This document shows, piece after piece, positions 6,911 through 15,471 of a stretch of DNA of 23,635 nucleotides; the stretch's first letter is position 1, and every line of letters starts with the position of its first letter. The notes beneath the pieces were generated by a model. The model was not told the origin of the DNA and did no database searches. It saw only the letters and a list, made by a program, of their open reading frames with translations. The position numbers were made by a program, and so were the translations under genes. Source of the stretch: an uncultured Pseudomonas sp. (GTDB taxonomy: Bacteria; Pseudomonadota; Gammaproteobacteria; Pseudomonadales; Pseudomonadaceae); contig NZ_CAMPHN010000059.1 in the NCBI RefSeq assembly GCF_946885885.1, positions 1 to 23,635 on the forward strand, given 5' to 3'.

Positions 6911-7400
6911 GCGGGGCCGCCATCGCTATCTCGCCGCATCCATGCGGCTCGTCCCCCTACGCAACACCTGCACTCGGCCTTCTGACGGGACCGGGTCGCG
7001 AGCTTGCGAGATTTCCACAGAGTCAAATTCGGCGGCGTCTGTTCTTTTCCTTTCCCTTTGCTTTTGAGCGGCGATTTCACAGGCGACGCCAAAATCCCCT
7101 TCAGTAGGCCGAGGGGAATCTCCGCGTAAGGGCCGGACGGGCAGGCTTGAACGACGTGGATGTCGGCTGCGCGCAGATGTTTTCGAGCACTCTCTCGAGT
7201 GCGGCAGGGGCGTTACTCCTTACGGAGTATTGTGAGGAAAACGGCATGCGCCGAGGATCGGGCCCCGAAACGGCAGTGCCTCGGATCGCATGGCGACAAC
7301 GCGAACCCAAGGCCCGGACGACGCGCGCAAACCACAGCTTCAAGGCAAGTTTCAGAGCACGAGTTCTTTGCGGTGGAGAGGAAAATGTTTGGAGGGAAAT
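6911..7400 (+). promoter_or_regulatory. Long untranslated leader of the ACP-led operon with three hairpins
   Basis: About 490 bases without a supported gene lie between the dispersed repeat and the ACP start. Three inverted repeats cluster in it: GCACTC-TCTC-GAGTGC (7187-7202), TACTCC-TTAC-GGAGTA (7214-7229), and CATGCGCCGAGG (7245-7256) pairing with CCTCGG-at-CGCATG (7279-7292). The 16-base TACTCC/GGAGTA palindrome is a plausible regulator site, and the third could form a stable RNA stem. Part of 7060-7130, from the T-rich run to the GGCCGAGGGGAATC stretch, resembles repetitive intergenic Pseudomonas DNA, though I cannot name it. No clear promoter was identified. Confidence 0.45.
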
Positions 7401-7652
7401 ATGCACATTGACCATATAACCGCAGCAGTCACAGAAGCCGTGGCGGGCATGCTCGAGGTCGACTTGGCGGCGCTCGATGTCGAGCGCTCCCTCCACGAAA
7501 TGGGTGTCGATTCGGTACAGATCGTCGGGCTCTCCGCTGAGTTCGAAGACCTCTTCGGTATCTCGCTCGATCCCGAATTCGCCTACCAGCACGACAGCGT
7601 GAGCAAGATCAGCCGGCACCTGCACAGCGTTATGAACGCAGGGGCGAGGTAG
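7401..7652 (+). CDS. Stand-alone acyl carrier protein
   Basis: An 83-residue acidic helical protein with the carrier-protein signature GVDSVQIVGL; Ser38 is the predicted 4'-phosphopantetheine attachment site. Length and helix pattern match a free-standing ACP. The start is fixed by an excellent Shine-Dalgarno, GGAGGG, 5 bases before ATG 7401. It is first in the nine-gene operon and ends 4 bases before the aminotransferase/reductase gene. The expected role is to carry the FAAL-activated acyl chain through desaturation and the reductive release step. Its sequence diverges from housekeeping AcpP (DSV rather than DSL), which fits a dedicated pathway carrier. Confidence 0.92.
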   Translation: MHIDHITAAVTEAVAGMLEVDLAALDVERSLHEMGVDSVQIVGLSAEFEDLFGISLDPEFAYQHDSVSKISRHLHSVMNAGAR

Positions 7653-7656
7653 AACC

Positions 7657-10278
7657 ATGACGGTTTCCCTGCTCAATGTAACCCGCCAGGAGCTGCTCGA
7701 TTTCGTCGGTCTCAACGAGACGGTGGCCAGCGCCAGCGGCACGCGGATAGTCACCGCAAGCGGCCAGACCCTGATCGACTTCGTCGGCCAGTTCGGCGCC
7801 GTCCCTTTTGGCTACGGCCCGCGGAAAATCACCGATGCGGCGACCGCGTTTCTCGCCTCGGGTCGTCCCACTTTCGTTCAGCCGCTGCTCAACCCTGAAG
7901 TGGAGCAGCTCGCGCGGCGTCTGATCGAGATCGCGCCCGGCAGCATGAGCAGGGTGACCTTCACCACCAGCGGGGCGGAGACGGTCGAAGCTGCGATCAA
8001 GCTCGCCCGTGCGGCCACCAATCGGGAGTTGATCGTCGGCACCTGCACCGGCTTTCACGGCAAGACCCAAGGCGCCGTCGGCGTCACCGGCAAACAGCTC
8101 TATCGCGAACCCTTCCATCTGCGCCCGGACGGCTTCAGCCATGTGCCTTATGGCGATCTGGCCGCCCTGGAAACCATGTTGCAGAAGAACCGCGTCGCGG
8201 CCTTCTTCGTCGAGGCCGTGCAGGGCGAGGCGGGGATGGTCACCCCGCCCGAGGGTTATCTGCTCGCCGCCCAGGAGCTGTGCCGTGAATACGGCGCATT
8301 GTTCGTGCTGGATGAAATTCAAACCGGCCTTGGCCGCACCGGCCAGCTGTTCGCCGCCACGGCCGAGGGCCTTGCGCCGGACGTACTGCTGCTGGCCAAA
8401 GCATTGGGCGGCGGCCTGGTGCCGATCGGCGCTTGCATCTACGGCGAAAACTGCTGGAGCCGGGATTTCGACCGCCATCACAGCTCGACCTTCGCGGTGA
8501 ACGGTTTTACCGCGGCCGTGGGCCTGGCGGTGATCGAGCAGTTGACGGCGAACGACGGCGAGGTGGTCAAGCGAGCGGCGGAGCAGGGCGCGTACCTGCG
8601 GGCCGGGCTGGAGCGCCTGGTGGCGCATTATCCCCAGGTGTTCGAGAGCCTTGATGGGCGTGGCCTGATGCTCGGTCTGAAGTTCCGTCGCTGGTCCGGC
8701 GACCGCCTGTACACCTTGTCGCTGGCCAGTGCTTTCGGCGCGCTGGTGCCGATCGTCTGCGGCTACCTGAAAAGCCGCCACGGGGTTTACTGCTTGCCGA
8801 CCCTGAGCGAAGGCAACGTACTGCGGATTCAGCCGCCTTTCACGATCTCCCAGGGCGATATCGACGTGCTGCTGCACGGGCTGCATGCCGCGGCGGAGCT
8901 GATCGCCCATGACCAGCAGCACCGTCTGATACTCGACGCCCATGGTTTCGCCGGCCCGCGCGGGCCGCTGGCCAAATGGGCCGCGCCAACTGCCGCCAAA
9001 CGCCATGGCGGCGGTGGTCGGTGCCTGGGCCGCTTCGCCTTTCTGTTGCACCCGACCACGCCGGAAAGCGTCAACGGCGACAGCATCGTCGAGGCGCTCG
9101 GCGTGTCGGCGGAAGAAAAAGCCTTTATGCAGGATTGGCTGGTCGAGTTCTCGGAGTGGGCGAAACCCGACCTCGACACCGGCGTGTCCTATCACGCGCG
9201 CCACATCTACAACGACAACGGCGATTACGTGGAAGGTTGGCTGGTCGGCAGCCTGTTGCAGCCGCGCGACCTGATGCGTTTGAGCATGAGCAGGCGCCGC
9301 AAGCTGCTCGACAATTACCTGGAAACAGTCGCTATCCTCGACGTGGATTTCGTCGGCCTGGGTGCCTACACCTCGGTGATTTCCAACGCGGGTAGCGATG
9401 TGATCAACGAGCGCTTCCATACCACCACCGGCAACAGCCTGACCGCCATGGTCGGTGTCGATGCGCTGGTCAGCACCTGCGCCGCGCGTGGCGCGCCTTT
9501 GGCCAAGCGGCTAACGGGCGTAATCGGCGCCTATGGTTCGGTCGGTCGTCTGGCCAGTCTCAGGCTCGGCAAGTTCTCCGAGCACCTGGTGTTGCTGGGT
9601 AACTCCGCCAATCGGGGTGCGATGCATGAGCTGCGCCTGGTCGGCGGCGAGCTGTATAGCGCGGCGTTGCAGGCCATCCAGAGCGGTCATCCGACCGGTA
9701 TCGCCAAGACTCTTGCTGCGTTGTTGCCGGACGCTGGCGCGGTCGAACGCCTACTGGCCCGTGACCTGTCCGACGATGAGCAACTGCGCGAGCTGTTCGA
9801 CAGCATCACCTCGCTGGCGGCGGAGAAGGCCGACTACCTGCCGGCGATCACAGTCGCGTCCGATCTTGCCCATTGGTTGCCACGCCTGGAAGTGGTGCTC
9901 TCGGCCACCTCGAACGGCGCGGCATTTATCGACCCGGCGGCGCTGCACCACAACGCGATCATCTGCGACTGCGCGCAGCCGCCCGATATCGGCCACGCCT
10001 CGCTGCCGCAGCGCCCGGATGTCACCGTTATCGAAGGCGGGCTGATCCATATGCCCGAGCGCAGCTACCGCTTCGGCGATCAGAACCTCACCAGCCTGCC
10101 TTCCGGGGTGATCTTCAGTTGCCTGGCGGAAACCATAGTGCTGACCATGGCCGGCAAGAAGCGTGACTACAGCATCGGTAAACGGCCGCCGCTCGCCGAT
10201 GCCGAAGCGATATTCGCGCTGGCCCGCGATTTCGGTTTCGCGCCCGCCGTGGAACAACCGATAGAGAAAGCCGGATAG
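7657..10278 (+). CDS. Fusion: class III PLP aminotransferase + acyl-ACP reductase-like domain (TamH-like)
   Basis: An 873-residue two-domain enzyme. Residues ~20-415 are a class III (ornithine/omega-type) aminotransferase with TSGAETVEAAIKLAR (104-118), the cofactor-contact motif LDEIQTGLGRTG (218-229) and the PLP Schiff-base lysine in LLAKALGGG (Lys248). Residues ~455-865 resemble the cyanobacterial long-chain acyl-ACP reductase (AAR): VGLGAYTSVISNAG (566-579), TTTGNSLTA (589-597), nucleotide-binding GVIGAYGSVG (621-630) and a candidate catalytic Cys822 in VIFSCLAET, at the position of the AAR active-site Cys. Expected chemistry: acyl-ACP is reduced with NAD(P)H to an enzyme-held aldehyde, which the other domain transaminates to a primary fatty amine. 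The architecture parallels TamH of tambjamine synthesis and, in concept, PigE of prodigiosin. GAGG precedes the ATG, 4 bases after the ACP stop. Confidence 0.88.
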   Translation: MTVSLLNVTRQELLDFVGLNETVASASGTRIVTASGQTLIDFVGQFGAVPFGYGPRKITDAATAFLASGRPTFVQPLLNPEVEQLARRLIEIAPGSMSRVTFTTSGAETVEAAIKLARAATNRELIVGTCTGFHGKTQGAVGVTGKQLYREPFHLRPDGFSHVPYGDLAALETMLQKNRVAAFFVEAVQGEAGMVTPPEGYLLAAQELCREYGALFVLDEIQTGLGRTGQLFAATAEGLAPDVLLLAKALGGGLVPIGACIYGENCWSRDFDRHHSSTFAVNGFTAAVGLAVIEQLTANDGEVVKRAAEQGAYLRAGLERLVAHYPQVFESLDGRGLMLGLKFRRWSGDRLYTLSLASAFGALVPIVCGYLKSRHGVYCLPTLSEGNVLRIQPPFTISQGDIDVLLHGLHAAAELIAHDQQHRLILDAHGFAGPRGPLAKWAAPTAAKRHGGGGRCLGRFAFLLHPTTPESVNGDSIVEALGVSAEEKAFMQDWLVEFSEWAKPDLDTGVSYHARHIYNDNGDYVEGWLVGSLLQPRDLMRLSMSRRRKLLDNYLETVAILDVDFVGLGAYTSVISNAGSDVINERFHTTTGNSLTAMVGVDALVSTCAARGAPLAKRLTGVIGAYGSVGRLASLRLGKFSEHLVLLGNSANRGAMHELRLVGGELYSAALQAIQSGHPTGIAKTLAALLPDAGAVERLLARDLSDDEQLRELFDSITSLAAEKADYLPAITVASDLAHWLPRLEVVLSATSNGAAFIDPAALHHNAIICDCAQPPDIGHASLPQRPDVTVIEGGLIHMPERSYRFGDQNLTSLPSGVIFSCLAETIVLTMAGKKRDYSIGKRPPLADAEAIFALARDFGFAPAVEQPIEKAG

Positions 10279-10322
10279 CCGGATAAGAACAAGAACCAGA
10301 GCGACAATCGAGGTCATTTTCC

Positions 10323-11483
10323 ATGTCGATGCAATCTGCCAGAAGTATTACCGAGAAGCGCCTGCCGGGTCTTATCGCCGCATTGCAACAGCGCGGTCGG
10401 ATGGCGCTCGAGAAAGCCGACCCCGGCGAATTGTGCGAGCTGTTCAGGACATACAAGGCCGCCGGCCTGATCATTCCCGAGTCGTTCGGCGGTTTGGGTG
10501 CATCGCCGCGCGAAACGGTGGAGATTCTGCGCGCGGTCGGCTCGCTCTGTCCGTCGCTGGCCGTGATGATGACCATGCATCACCACACCATCGCCACCAT
10601 CGTTCAGCTCGGCGGCCTGATCCCCGCGGCCGACGAATTGCTCTACGGCATCGCCCAGAATCAGTTGCTCATCGCCTCGGCGTTCGCCGAGGGCAAAGTG
10701 GGCGCGGAGATCTTCAACTCCAGCGTCAAAGCCACGCCGGTCGAGGGCGGCTTTCTGCTCAAGGGCACCAAGAAGCCCTGCACCATGAGCCATAACATGG
10801 ATGTGATCGTCGTCGGCGTCGCCCGTGAGAATGAGGACCGCAGCATGACCCAGGGCTTCGCCGTGGTCTTCAACGACGGCGGCGAGGTGTCCCGCGAGCG
10901 CTTCTGGAACACCCCGGTGTTGCAGGCCGCCGACAGCAACGCGCTGGTATTCGACGATGTCTTCGTTCCCGACGAGCGCATGTTGCTCGCCGATGCCGTC
11001 GGCGACGATGAGGTGGCCGCGTCCGCCGAGGAAACCTCGCTGTCCGGGCTCTGCTGGTTCCAGTTGATGGTCGGCGCCACTTATCTCGGCGTAGCGTCCG
11101 CGCTGGTGGAGTTGCTGCTGAGCAAGCGCAACACCGACGATGGTCAATTGGCCCAGCTGGCGATCGAGTTGGAAGGCGCCCATCAGGCGCTTATCGGCAC
11201 GGCGCGCGAACTCGAAGAGCAACGGGCAGCCGATTTCAGCGCTTACAGCAAGGCACTGTGCACCCGTTTTATGGTGCAGGGCGCGGTGGGGCGGGCGACC
11301 AATCTGGCGGTGGAGCTGTTAGGGGGCATGGCGTTCATTGCCTCCGACGAAGTGGCCTATCTGCTCGCCGCTTCCCGGGCGATCTGCTTTCACCCGATCT
11401 CCCGCTCCGCCGCCACACCGCTACTCGCACAGTTTCTGCACGAGTCGGCAAGTACTGCAGCAGCGCAAGCGGCCCATGGTTAA
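10323..11483 (+). CDS. Acyl-CoA dehydrogenase-like flavoprotein, probably acting on acyl-ACP (TamT-like)
   Basis: A 386-residue FAD enzyme with acyl-CoA dehydrogenase fold. The N-terminal helical part (YKAAGLIIPESFGGLGASPRET, 44-65), a middle beta domain containing LVFDDVFVP (208-216), and a C-terminal helical domain with ELLGGMAF (331-338) follow family order. The usual YEGT catalytic-base motif is not seen at the C-terminus, so the base may lie elsewhere or the reaction may differ. In a FAAL/ACP setting it would desaturate the ACP-bound acyl chain near the thioester, as TamT does for tambjamine YP1, rather than serve beta-oxidation. GAGGT lies 8 bases before ATG 10323; ATG 10329 is an alternative. 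It follows the fusion gene by 44 bases in the same operon. Confidence 0.85.
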   Translation: MSMQSARSITEKRLPGLIAALQQRGRMALEKADPGELCELFRTYKAAGLIIPESFGGLGASPRETVEILRAVGSLCPSLAVMMTMHHHTIATIVQLGGLIPAADELLYGIAQNQLLIASAFAEGKVGAEIFNSSVKATPVEGGFLLKGTKKPCTMSHNMDVIVVGVARENEDRSMTQGFAVVFNDGGEVSRERFWNTPVLQAADSNALVFDDVFVPDERMLLADAVGDDEVAASAEETSLSGLCWFQLMVGATYLGVASALVELLLSKRNTDDGQLAQLAIELEGAHQALIGTARELEEQRAADFSAYSKALCTRFMVQGAVGRATNLAVELLGGMAFIASDEVAYLLAASRAICFHPISRSAATPLLAQFLHESASTAAAQAAHG

Positions 11484-11567
11484 CAGCAGGGGCGCGTGGT
11501 TCGCGGACCCGCATCCGGTTCAGCGGCACGCAGACGATAGGCTCACCCAGGCAGGAAATATGACCTG

Positions 11568-12878
11568 ATGTCTACGACAGACTTTCTCTATCCACCGCTG
11601 CCGGGAAACGTCAGCCCGGTTTTCCATTTTCTGGCCATTCCGCTGTTCGCGGTGCTTCTGCTCTTCAATACGGCTGCCATAGCCGTGGTTCTCTCGCTGG
11701 CGCTGCTGCTTCAATTGGGCCGTTGGCTGCTTGAACGGGTGCCCGGTGTCGCCGTGCTCGGCCACGGCATCGCCGCGCGCTACCACCGTCTGGTCCAGCG
11801 CCTGGCGGACAAAGTGCTCAAGGACCCGCGCGACGAACCCATATTGGCGGCGGCGATCACCCTGGCGCTGACCGCGCTGCCGGTGTTTATCGCCCAGCTG
11901 TTGATCAAGGATCTGTCCTGGGCTTTGGTGCTGGCGTTCTATGCGTTCGTCTACGGCCCAAACATCCGCGCCTTCGTCCGCTCCTTCAGCTCGATGCACC
12001 AGGAAGGGCACAAGACCGGCGGCATCTTCAAGCGCGCCAGCATTCTCGAGAAGTGGACCGGCAACTCCTTCCTCTACATGTTTTTCGCCATCCCCATGGG
12101 GCTGATTCCCCACGCGGCGGCGCACTTGCAGCAGCACCACCGGGAAAACGCCGGGCCGCTGGACGTCTACGCCAGCGCGCGCTACGACCACGCCAACGCC
12201 TGGCACTTCGTGGTCTATATGGTGCGCGAGGTGATGTACCAGCAGTTTATGATCTCGCCCTACCTGTACTTCAAGAGCAAGCACAAGCGCGTGCAGATGC
12301 GCAGCATGCTGATCGGCAACCTGATCCATCTGGCGCTGTTCATCCTGCTGGCGCTCCATAGCCTGCCCATCGCAGTGTTCTACATGCTGCTGCCCTGGTG
12401 CGCGAGCAACTTTCTGATGGGCGTGATCCATTGGAGCCAGCACGCGTTCTACGGCGGCCAGCAGGACCCGAAGGACTGGATGTACAACACCGTGACCCTG
12501 CTGGAAAAACCGGTCAACACGCTCAATGAGGGCTACCACGTTTGCCATCATCACTGGGAAAACGTGCATTGGTCGGAAAGCCCGGCGCTGTTCGAACGCC
12601 TCAAGCCGCAAATGCGGGCCGCGCAATCCTTGGTATTCCGCGACCTCAGCGTGCTCGATCTATTCGTCATGCTGATGCTGCGGCGCTTCGACGCGCTGGC
12701 CGACAAGCTCGAATGGTGGGAACCGTTATCCCAGGCGGAAAAGGTCGCGCTGTTGAAGCGCCGCACCGCGGCGGCGCCGGTCACCGAACACGAGCAGGCG
12801 CACCAGCAGCGCTCGGCCGCCCCGGGCGCAGCCAAGAGCGTGTCACTTCCAACAGCCAGCACAGCGGGCGTGAGTTAG
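11568..12878 (+). CDS. Membrane fatty acid desaturase/hydroxylase-type di-iron protein
   Basis: A 436-residue integral membrane protein with a His-box set like fatty acid desaturases: H144-x3-H148, H186-x3-HH191, H288-x3-H292 and HVCHHHWENVH (H324, H327-329). Hydrophobic spans lie near residues 18-55, 92-130, 165-185 and 250-285. It is longer than typical desaturases, with an N-terminal two-span extension and a low-complexity Ala/Ser/Gln C-terminal tail after residue ~405. Its spacing differs from the other two desaturases here, so it is likely a distinct subfamily, possibly a hydroxylase, acetylenase or aldehyde-active relative. The start is ATG 11568; an ATG at 11561 is followed by a stop. 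It ends 2 bases before the reductase gene, implying translational coupling and functional pairing. Confidence 0.85.
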   Translation: MSTTDFLYPPLPGNVSPVFHFLAIPLFAVLLLFNTAAIAVVLSLALLLQLGRWLLERVPGVAVLGHGIAARYHRLVQRLADKVLKDPRDEPILAAAITLALTALPVFIAQLLIKDLSWALVLAFYAFVYGPNIRAFVRSFSSMHQEGHKTGGIFKRASILEKWTGNSFLYMFFAIPMGLIPHAAAHLQQHHRENAGPLDVYASARYDHANAWHFVVYMVREVMYQQFMISPYLYFKSKHKRVQMRSMLIGNLIHLALFILLALHSLPIAVFYMLLPWCASNFLMGVIHWSQHAFYGGQQDPKDWMYNTVTLLEKPVNTLNEGYHVCHHHWENVHWSESPALFERLKPQMRAAQSLVFRDLSVLDLFVMLMLRRFDALADKLEWWEPLSQAEKVALLKRRTAAAPVTEHEQAHQQRSAAPGAAKSVSLPTASTAGVS

Positions 12879-12880
12879 CC

Positions 12881-13930
12881 ATGAACAAAGCGCTTACCCT
12901 GAAAGTCGCGTCCATCGAACGGGAAACCGAGGATGCCGTCACCATCCATTTGAAACAACCGCTGCTGAGGAAGATCCGCTACACCGCCGGCCAATACCTC
13001 ACCCTTGAAGTCGATGTCGATGACCAGGGCGCCAAAGGCTGCCGGGCTTATTCGATCAGCAGTACGCCGGGCCTGGACAAGACGCTTTCGATCACCGTCA
13101 AACGGGTCGCCGGCGGCAAGGTGTCGAACCGCCTGGTGCAGCAACTGGCGAAAGGCGATGCGGTGCAAACGCTTGGCGCCCATGGCCGCTTCACCTTCGC
13201 CCCGCAGCCGGACAAGCGTCGGCATTTGGTGTTGTTCGCCGCCGGCAGTGGGATCACACCGATCTTCTCCATTCTCAAATCGGCGCTGCATTTCGAGCCG
13301 CAGTCGCGGGTCTCGCTGATCTACGGTAACCGCAATGCCGATTCGGTGATTTTCCGCGACAAGCTCGAACGACTGCAGCGGGCATTCGCCGAGCAATTGC
13401 ATGTCGTGCATGTGCTTTCCCAGCCGCAGTCGCCCAGTCGACACAGCGGGCGCCTGACCCAGCAACGGGTGACCGAAATCATGCGCACCCTGCCCATCCA
13501 GGATGCCGGTAACACCGAGTTCTACGCCTGCGGGCCGAGCGGAATGATGGAGCAGGTGACCGGTGCTCTGGAGACCCTGGGCATCGCCCCGGAGTCGGTG
13601 CATATGGAGAGTTTCACCCCGGCCAAACCGACGCCACGGCCAGCGCCGTCCAGCGCATCCAAACGGGTGCAACTGCTGATGCAGGGGCAGGAGTTCAGCT
13701 TCGCGGTGCCTGCCGGCCAGACCATTCTGGAAGCGGCCTTGGCCAGCGGTGTGCAGCCGCCGTTCTCCTGTCGCAGTGGGTTTTGCACCGCTTGCGTCTG
13801 CACCAAACTGGCCGGCGAAGTCGGGATGCGCGAGGACCACGGGCTGTCGAGCGCGGAATTGAACAGGGGCCATGCACTGATGTGCATCGGCTATCCGCTG
13901 ACGGACGAGGTTCGCTTACAGGTCGAGTAG
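12881..13930 (+). CDS. Ferredoxin-NAD(P)H reductase with C-terminal plant-type [2Fe-2S] domain
   Basis: A 349-residue electron-transfer flavoprotein. FAD domain: RAYSIS (55-60), the RxYS flavin motif. NAD(P)H domain: LFAAGSGITPIFSIL (118-132) and FYACGPSGMM (214-223). A linker rich in Pro/Ser (~247-260) leads to a plant-type ferredoxin with Cys297, Cys302, Cys305 and Cys335 (C-x4-C-x2-C...C). This layout matches PaaK/Hmp-type oxidoreductases and the reductases that feed membrane di-iron desaturases and hydroxylases. The ATG is 2 bases after the desaturase stop. Lying between two desaturase genes, it is the probable electron donor for all three desaturases (inference). Confidence 0.92.
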   Translation: MNKALTLKVASIERETEDAVTIHLKQPLLRKIRYTAGQYLTLEVDVDDQGAKGCRAYSISSTPGLDKTLSITVKRVAGGKVSNRLVQQLAKGDAVQTLGAHGRFTFAPQPDKRRHLVLFAAGSGITPIFSILKSALHFEPQSRVSLIYGNRNADSVIFRDKLERLQRAFAEQLHVVHVLSQPQSPSRHSGRLTQQRVTEIMRTLPIQDAGNTEFYACGPSGMMEQVTGALETLGIAPESVHMESFTPAKPTPRPAPSSASKRVQLLMQGQEFSFAVPAGQTILEAALASGVQPPFSCRSGFCTACVCTKLAGEVGMREDHGLSSAELNRGHALMCIGYPLTDEVRLQVE

Positions 13931-13964
13931 CCAGCCCGGCAGCGCGACAAGTTCTTGAGGTGAC

Positions 13965-14927
13965 GTGGTGGATAGGCAATCGATATTGGCAGCACAGGAC
14001 GACATTCGGCTGGAGAAGCGCGCAGCGCTCAAGGTCGAGCGCGCAAGGCAGGCGGAGCTACTCGCCTTGCAGCAACCGGTGCCGCTGCAGTTCATGTTGT
14101 GGGCGAGCTTGCATGTGACGATCTGGCTCGCCTGCGCCTGGCTCATCGTGGTCAGCGCCAACCCCGTCTGGCACATGGTTGCCACCCTGATCATGGGCAG
14201 TCAGTTGCATGCCTTTACCGTACTGCAGCACGATTGCGGTCATCAGAACGCATTCCGCTCGGCGCTGGCGAACCTCTGGATGGGCCGTTTTATGGCCTGG
14301 TTTATCGTCTTCCCTTACTCGTCGTTCACCGAGTGCCACAAACATCACCACCGCTACCTGGGTGACCCGGACAAGGACCCGGACGAGTGGAACTATGCCC
14401 GCGGGGTCAAATGGATGTTCCTGCGCATCGCCGTGTTCGTACCGCGCTTCACCTATTTTTCCCTGGTGCGCTACGGCAAGGCGGTGCGCAATCGGGTGTT
14501 GCGCGAATTGAGCTGCAACCTGCTGTCGATGGGCGCCCTGTGCGCCTGGTTCGTGAGCCGGGGCATGGCCTACGAGTTCGTACTGATTTTCGTCGTGCCG
14601 CTGCTGTTGCTCGCCGTGGTGATCAACCCGATATCGCGTGGCTACGAGCATTTGCCGATGGCGACCCTCGAACCCGGGCACGAGGATCGACTGGACTTGG
14701 CGAAGAACACCATCACCGTCACCAGCCGCGTGGTCGGTTTGCTCTGGGCCAATATCAATTACCACGTCGAGCATCACGTGTATCCGGGGGTGCCTTTTTG
14801 CAACCTGCGTAAGTTGCATAACCTGCTGGAGAACAGACCTTTCCTGCGCGACCGCTGGTTGCTCGCTCGACTGTTCGCCCGTTCCGCGACCAAAGCGCAA
14901 GGCGCCGAATCCCCGCGCGCCGCATAA
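13965..14927 (+). CDS. Membrane fatty acid desaturase (third of the cluster)
   Basis: A 320-residue desaturase with complete histidine boxes: HDCGH (H89, H93), HKHHH (H125, H128, H129) and HVEHH (H267, H270, H271), plus membrane spans around 42-66, 70-86, 103-118, 150-165 and 185-222. It starts at GTG 13965, or the adjacent GTG 13968, with GAGGTGA just upstream; no ATG start fits. It follows the reductase by 34 bases. It is clearly different in sequence from the other two desaturases. Several distinct desaturases plus FAAL and ACP are the hallmark of alkyne and polyyne pathways, but a simple polyunsaturated chain is equally possible. Confidence 0.9.
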   Translation: MVDRQSILAAQDDIRLEKRAALKVERARQAELLALQQPVPLQFMLWASLHVTIWLACAWLIVVSANPVWHMVATLIMGSQLHAFTVLQHDCGHQNAFRSALANLWMGRFMAWFIVFPYSSFTECHKHHHRYLGDPDKDPDEWNYARGVKWMFLRIAVFVPRFTYFSLVRYGKAVRNRVLRELSCNLLSMGALCAWFVSRGMAYEFVLIFVVPLLLLAVVINPISRGYEHLPMATLEPGHEDRLDLAKNTITVTSRVVGLLWANINYHVEHHVYPGVPFCNLRKLHNLLENRPFLRDRWLLARLFARSATKAQGAESPRAA

Positions 14928-14958
14928 GTTCCTGTCTACGTATGATCGAGGAATCAGG

Positions 14959-15471
14959 ATGGATTGCATCTTTTGCACGATCATTGCCGGCAACCTGCCT
15001 GCCGCCCATGTCTACCGGGACGAGCAGTGCATCGCCTTTATGGATGTGCATCCCTTGGGGGAGGGGCATGTGCTGCTGATTCCCCTGCAACACGTCGAGA
15101 AACTCGAACAACTGCACGAACATAGCCGGCAGCACCTCTACCGCGTCTTCGATACCTTGGTCGCCGCCCAGCGTCGGGCCGGCTTCGGTATCGAGGGCAC
15201 GCACCTGATCGTCAACGATGGCAAAGCCACCAATCAGCATATTGCCCATGCGCATCTGCACCTGGTGCCGCGCAAGCGCGGCGACGCCTTGGGGTTCGCC
15301 TGGCGCATGCTGCTGCACTTCACCGGGATTTTCGGCTTTCGCACGCCTCACGCCAGGCTACAGGTGCAGGCCGATGCCATCGCCGCGCAAATCTCCGCTA
15401 GCGCCGCGGGGTTTACCGAAACCCCAGTCGCCGAAACTCTGCAGCCGGACGCCGTATGCAAGGCGCAGTAG
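14959..15471 (+). CDS. HIT-family (histidine triad) nucleotide-binding protein
   Basis: A 170-residue protein with an N-terminal Hint-like start (MDCIFCTIIAG, Cys3/Cys6) and the histidine triad H97-x-H99-x-H101 in HIAHAHLHLVPR. HIT proteins hydrolyse nucleoside phosphoramidates, acyl- or aminoacyl-AMP and related adenylates, so here it could clear stalled acyl-AMP from the FAAL or act on a nucleotide-linked amine (inference). GAGGA lies 6 bases before ATG 14959. It is ~50 residues longer than typical Hint proteins at the C-terminus. The stop overlaps the next gene's first possible start by 16 bases. Confidence 0.9.
   Translation: MDCIFCTIIAGNLPAAHVYRDEQCIAFMDVHPLGEGHVLLIPLQHVEKLEQLHEHSRQHLYRVFDTLVAAQRRAGFGIEGTHLIVNDGKATNQHIAHAHLHLVPRKRGDALGFAWRMLLHFTGIFGFRTPHARLQVQADAIAAQISASAAGFTETPVAETLQPDAVCKAQ

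Noticed and set aside
7630..9420. 596-codon minus-strand open frame opposite the aminotransferase/reductase fusion
   Set aside because: Antisense shadow of a clearly conserved gene; composition is typical of reverse-strand GC-rich coding DNA and it has no ribosome site.
10323..11483. Acyl-CoA dehydrogenase-like gene as part of beta-oxidation
   Set aside because: No enoyl-CoA hydratase, thiolase or acyl-CoA synthetase nearby. It sits in a run of ACP-dependent genes, so a pathway role is preferred.
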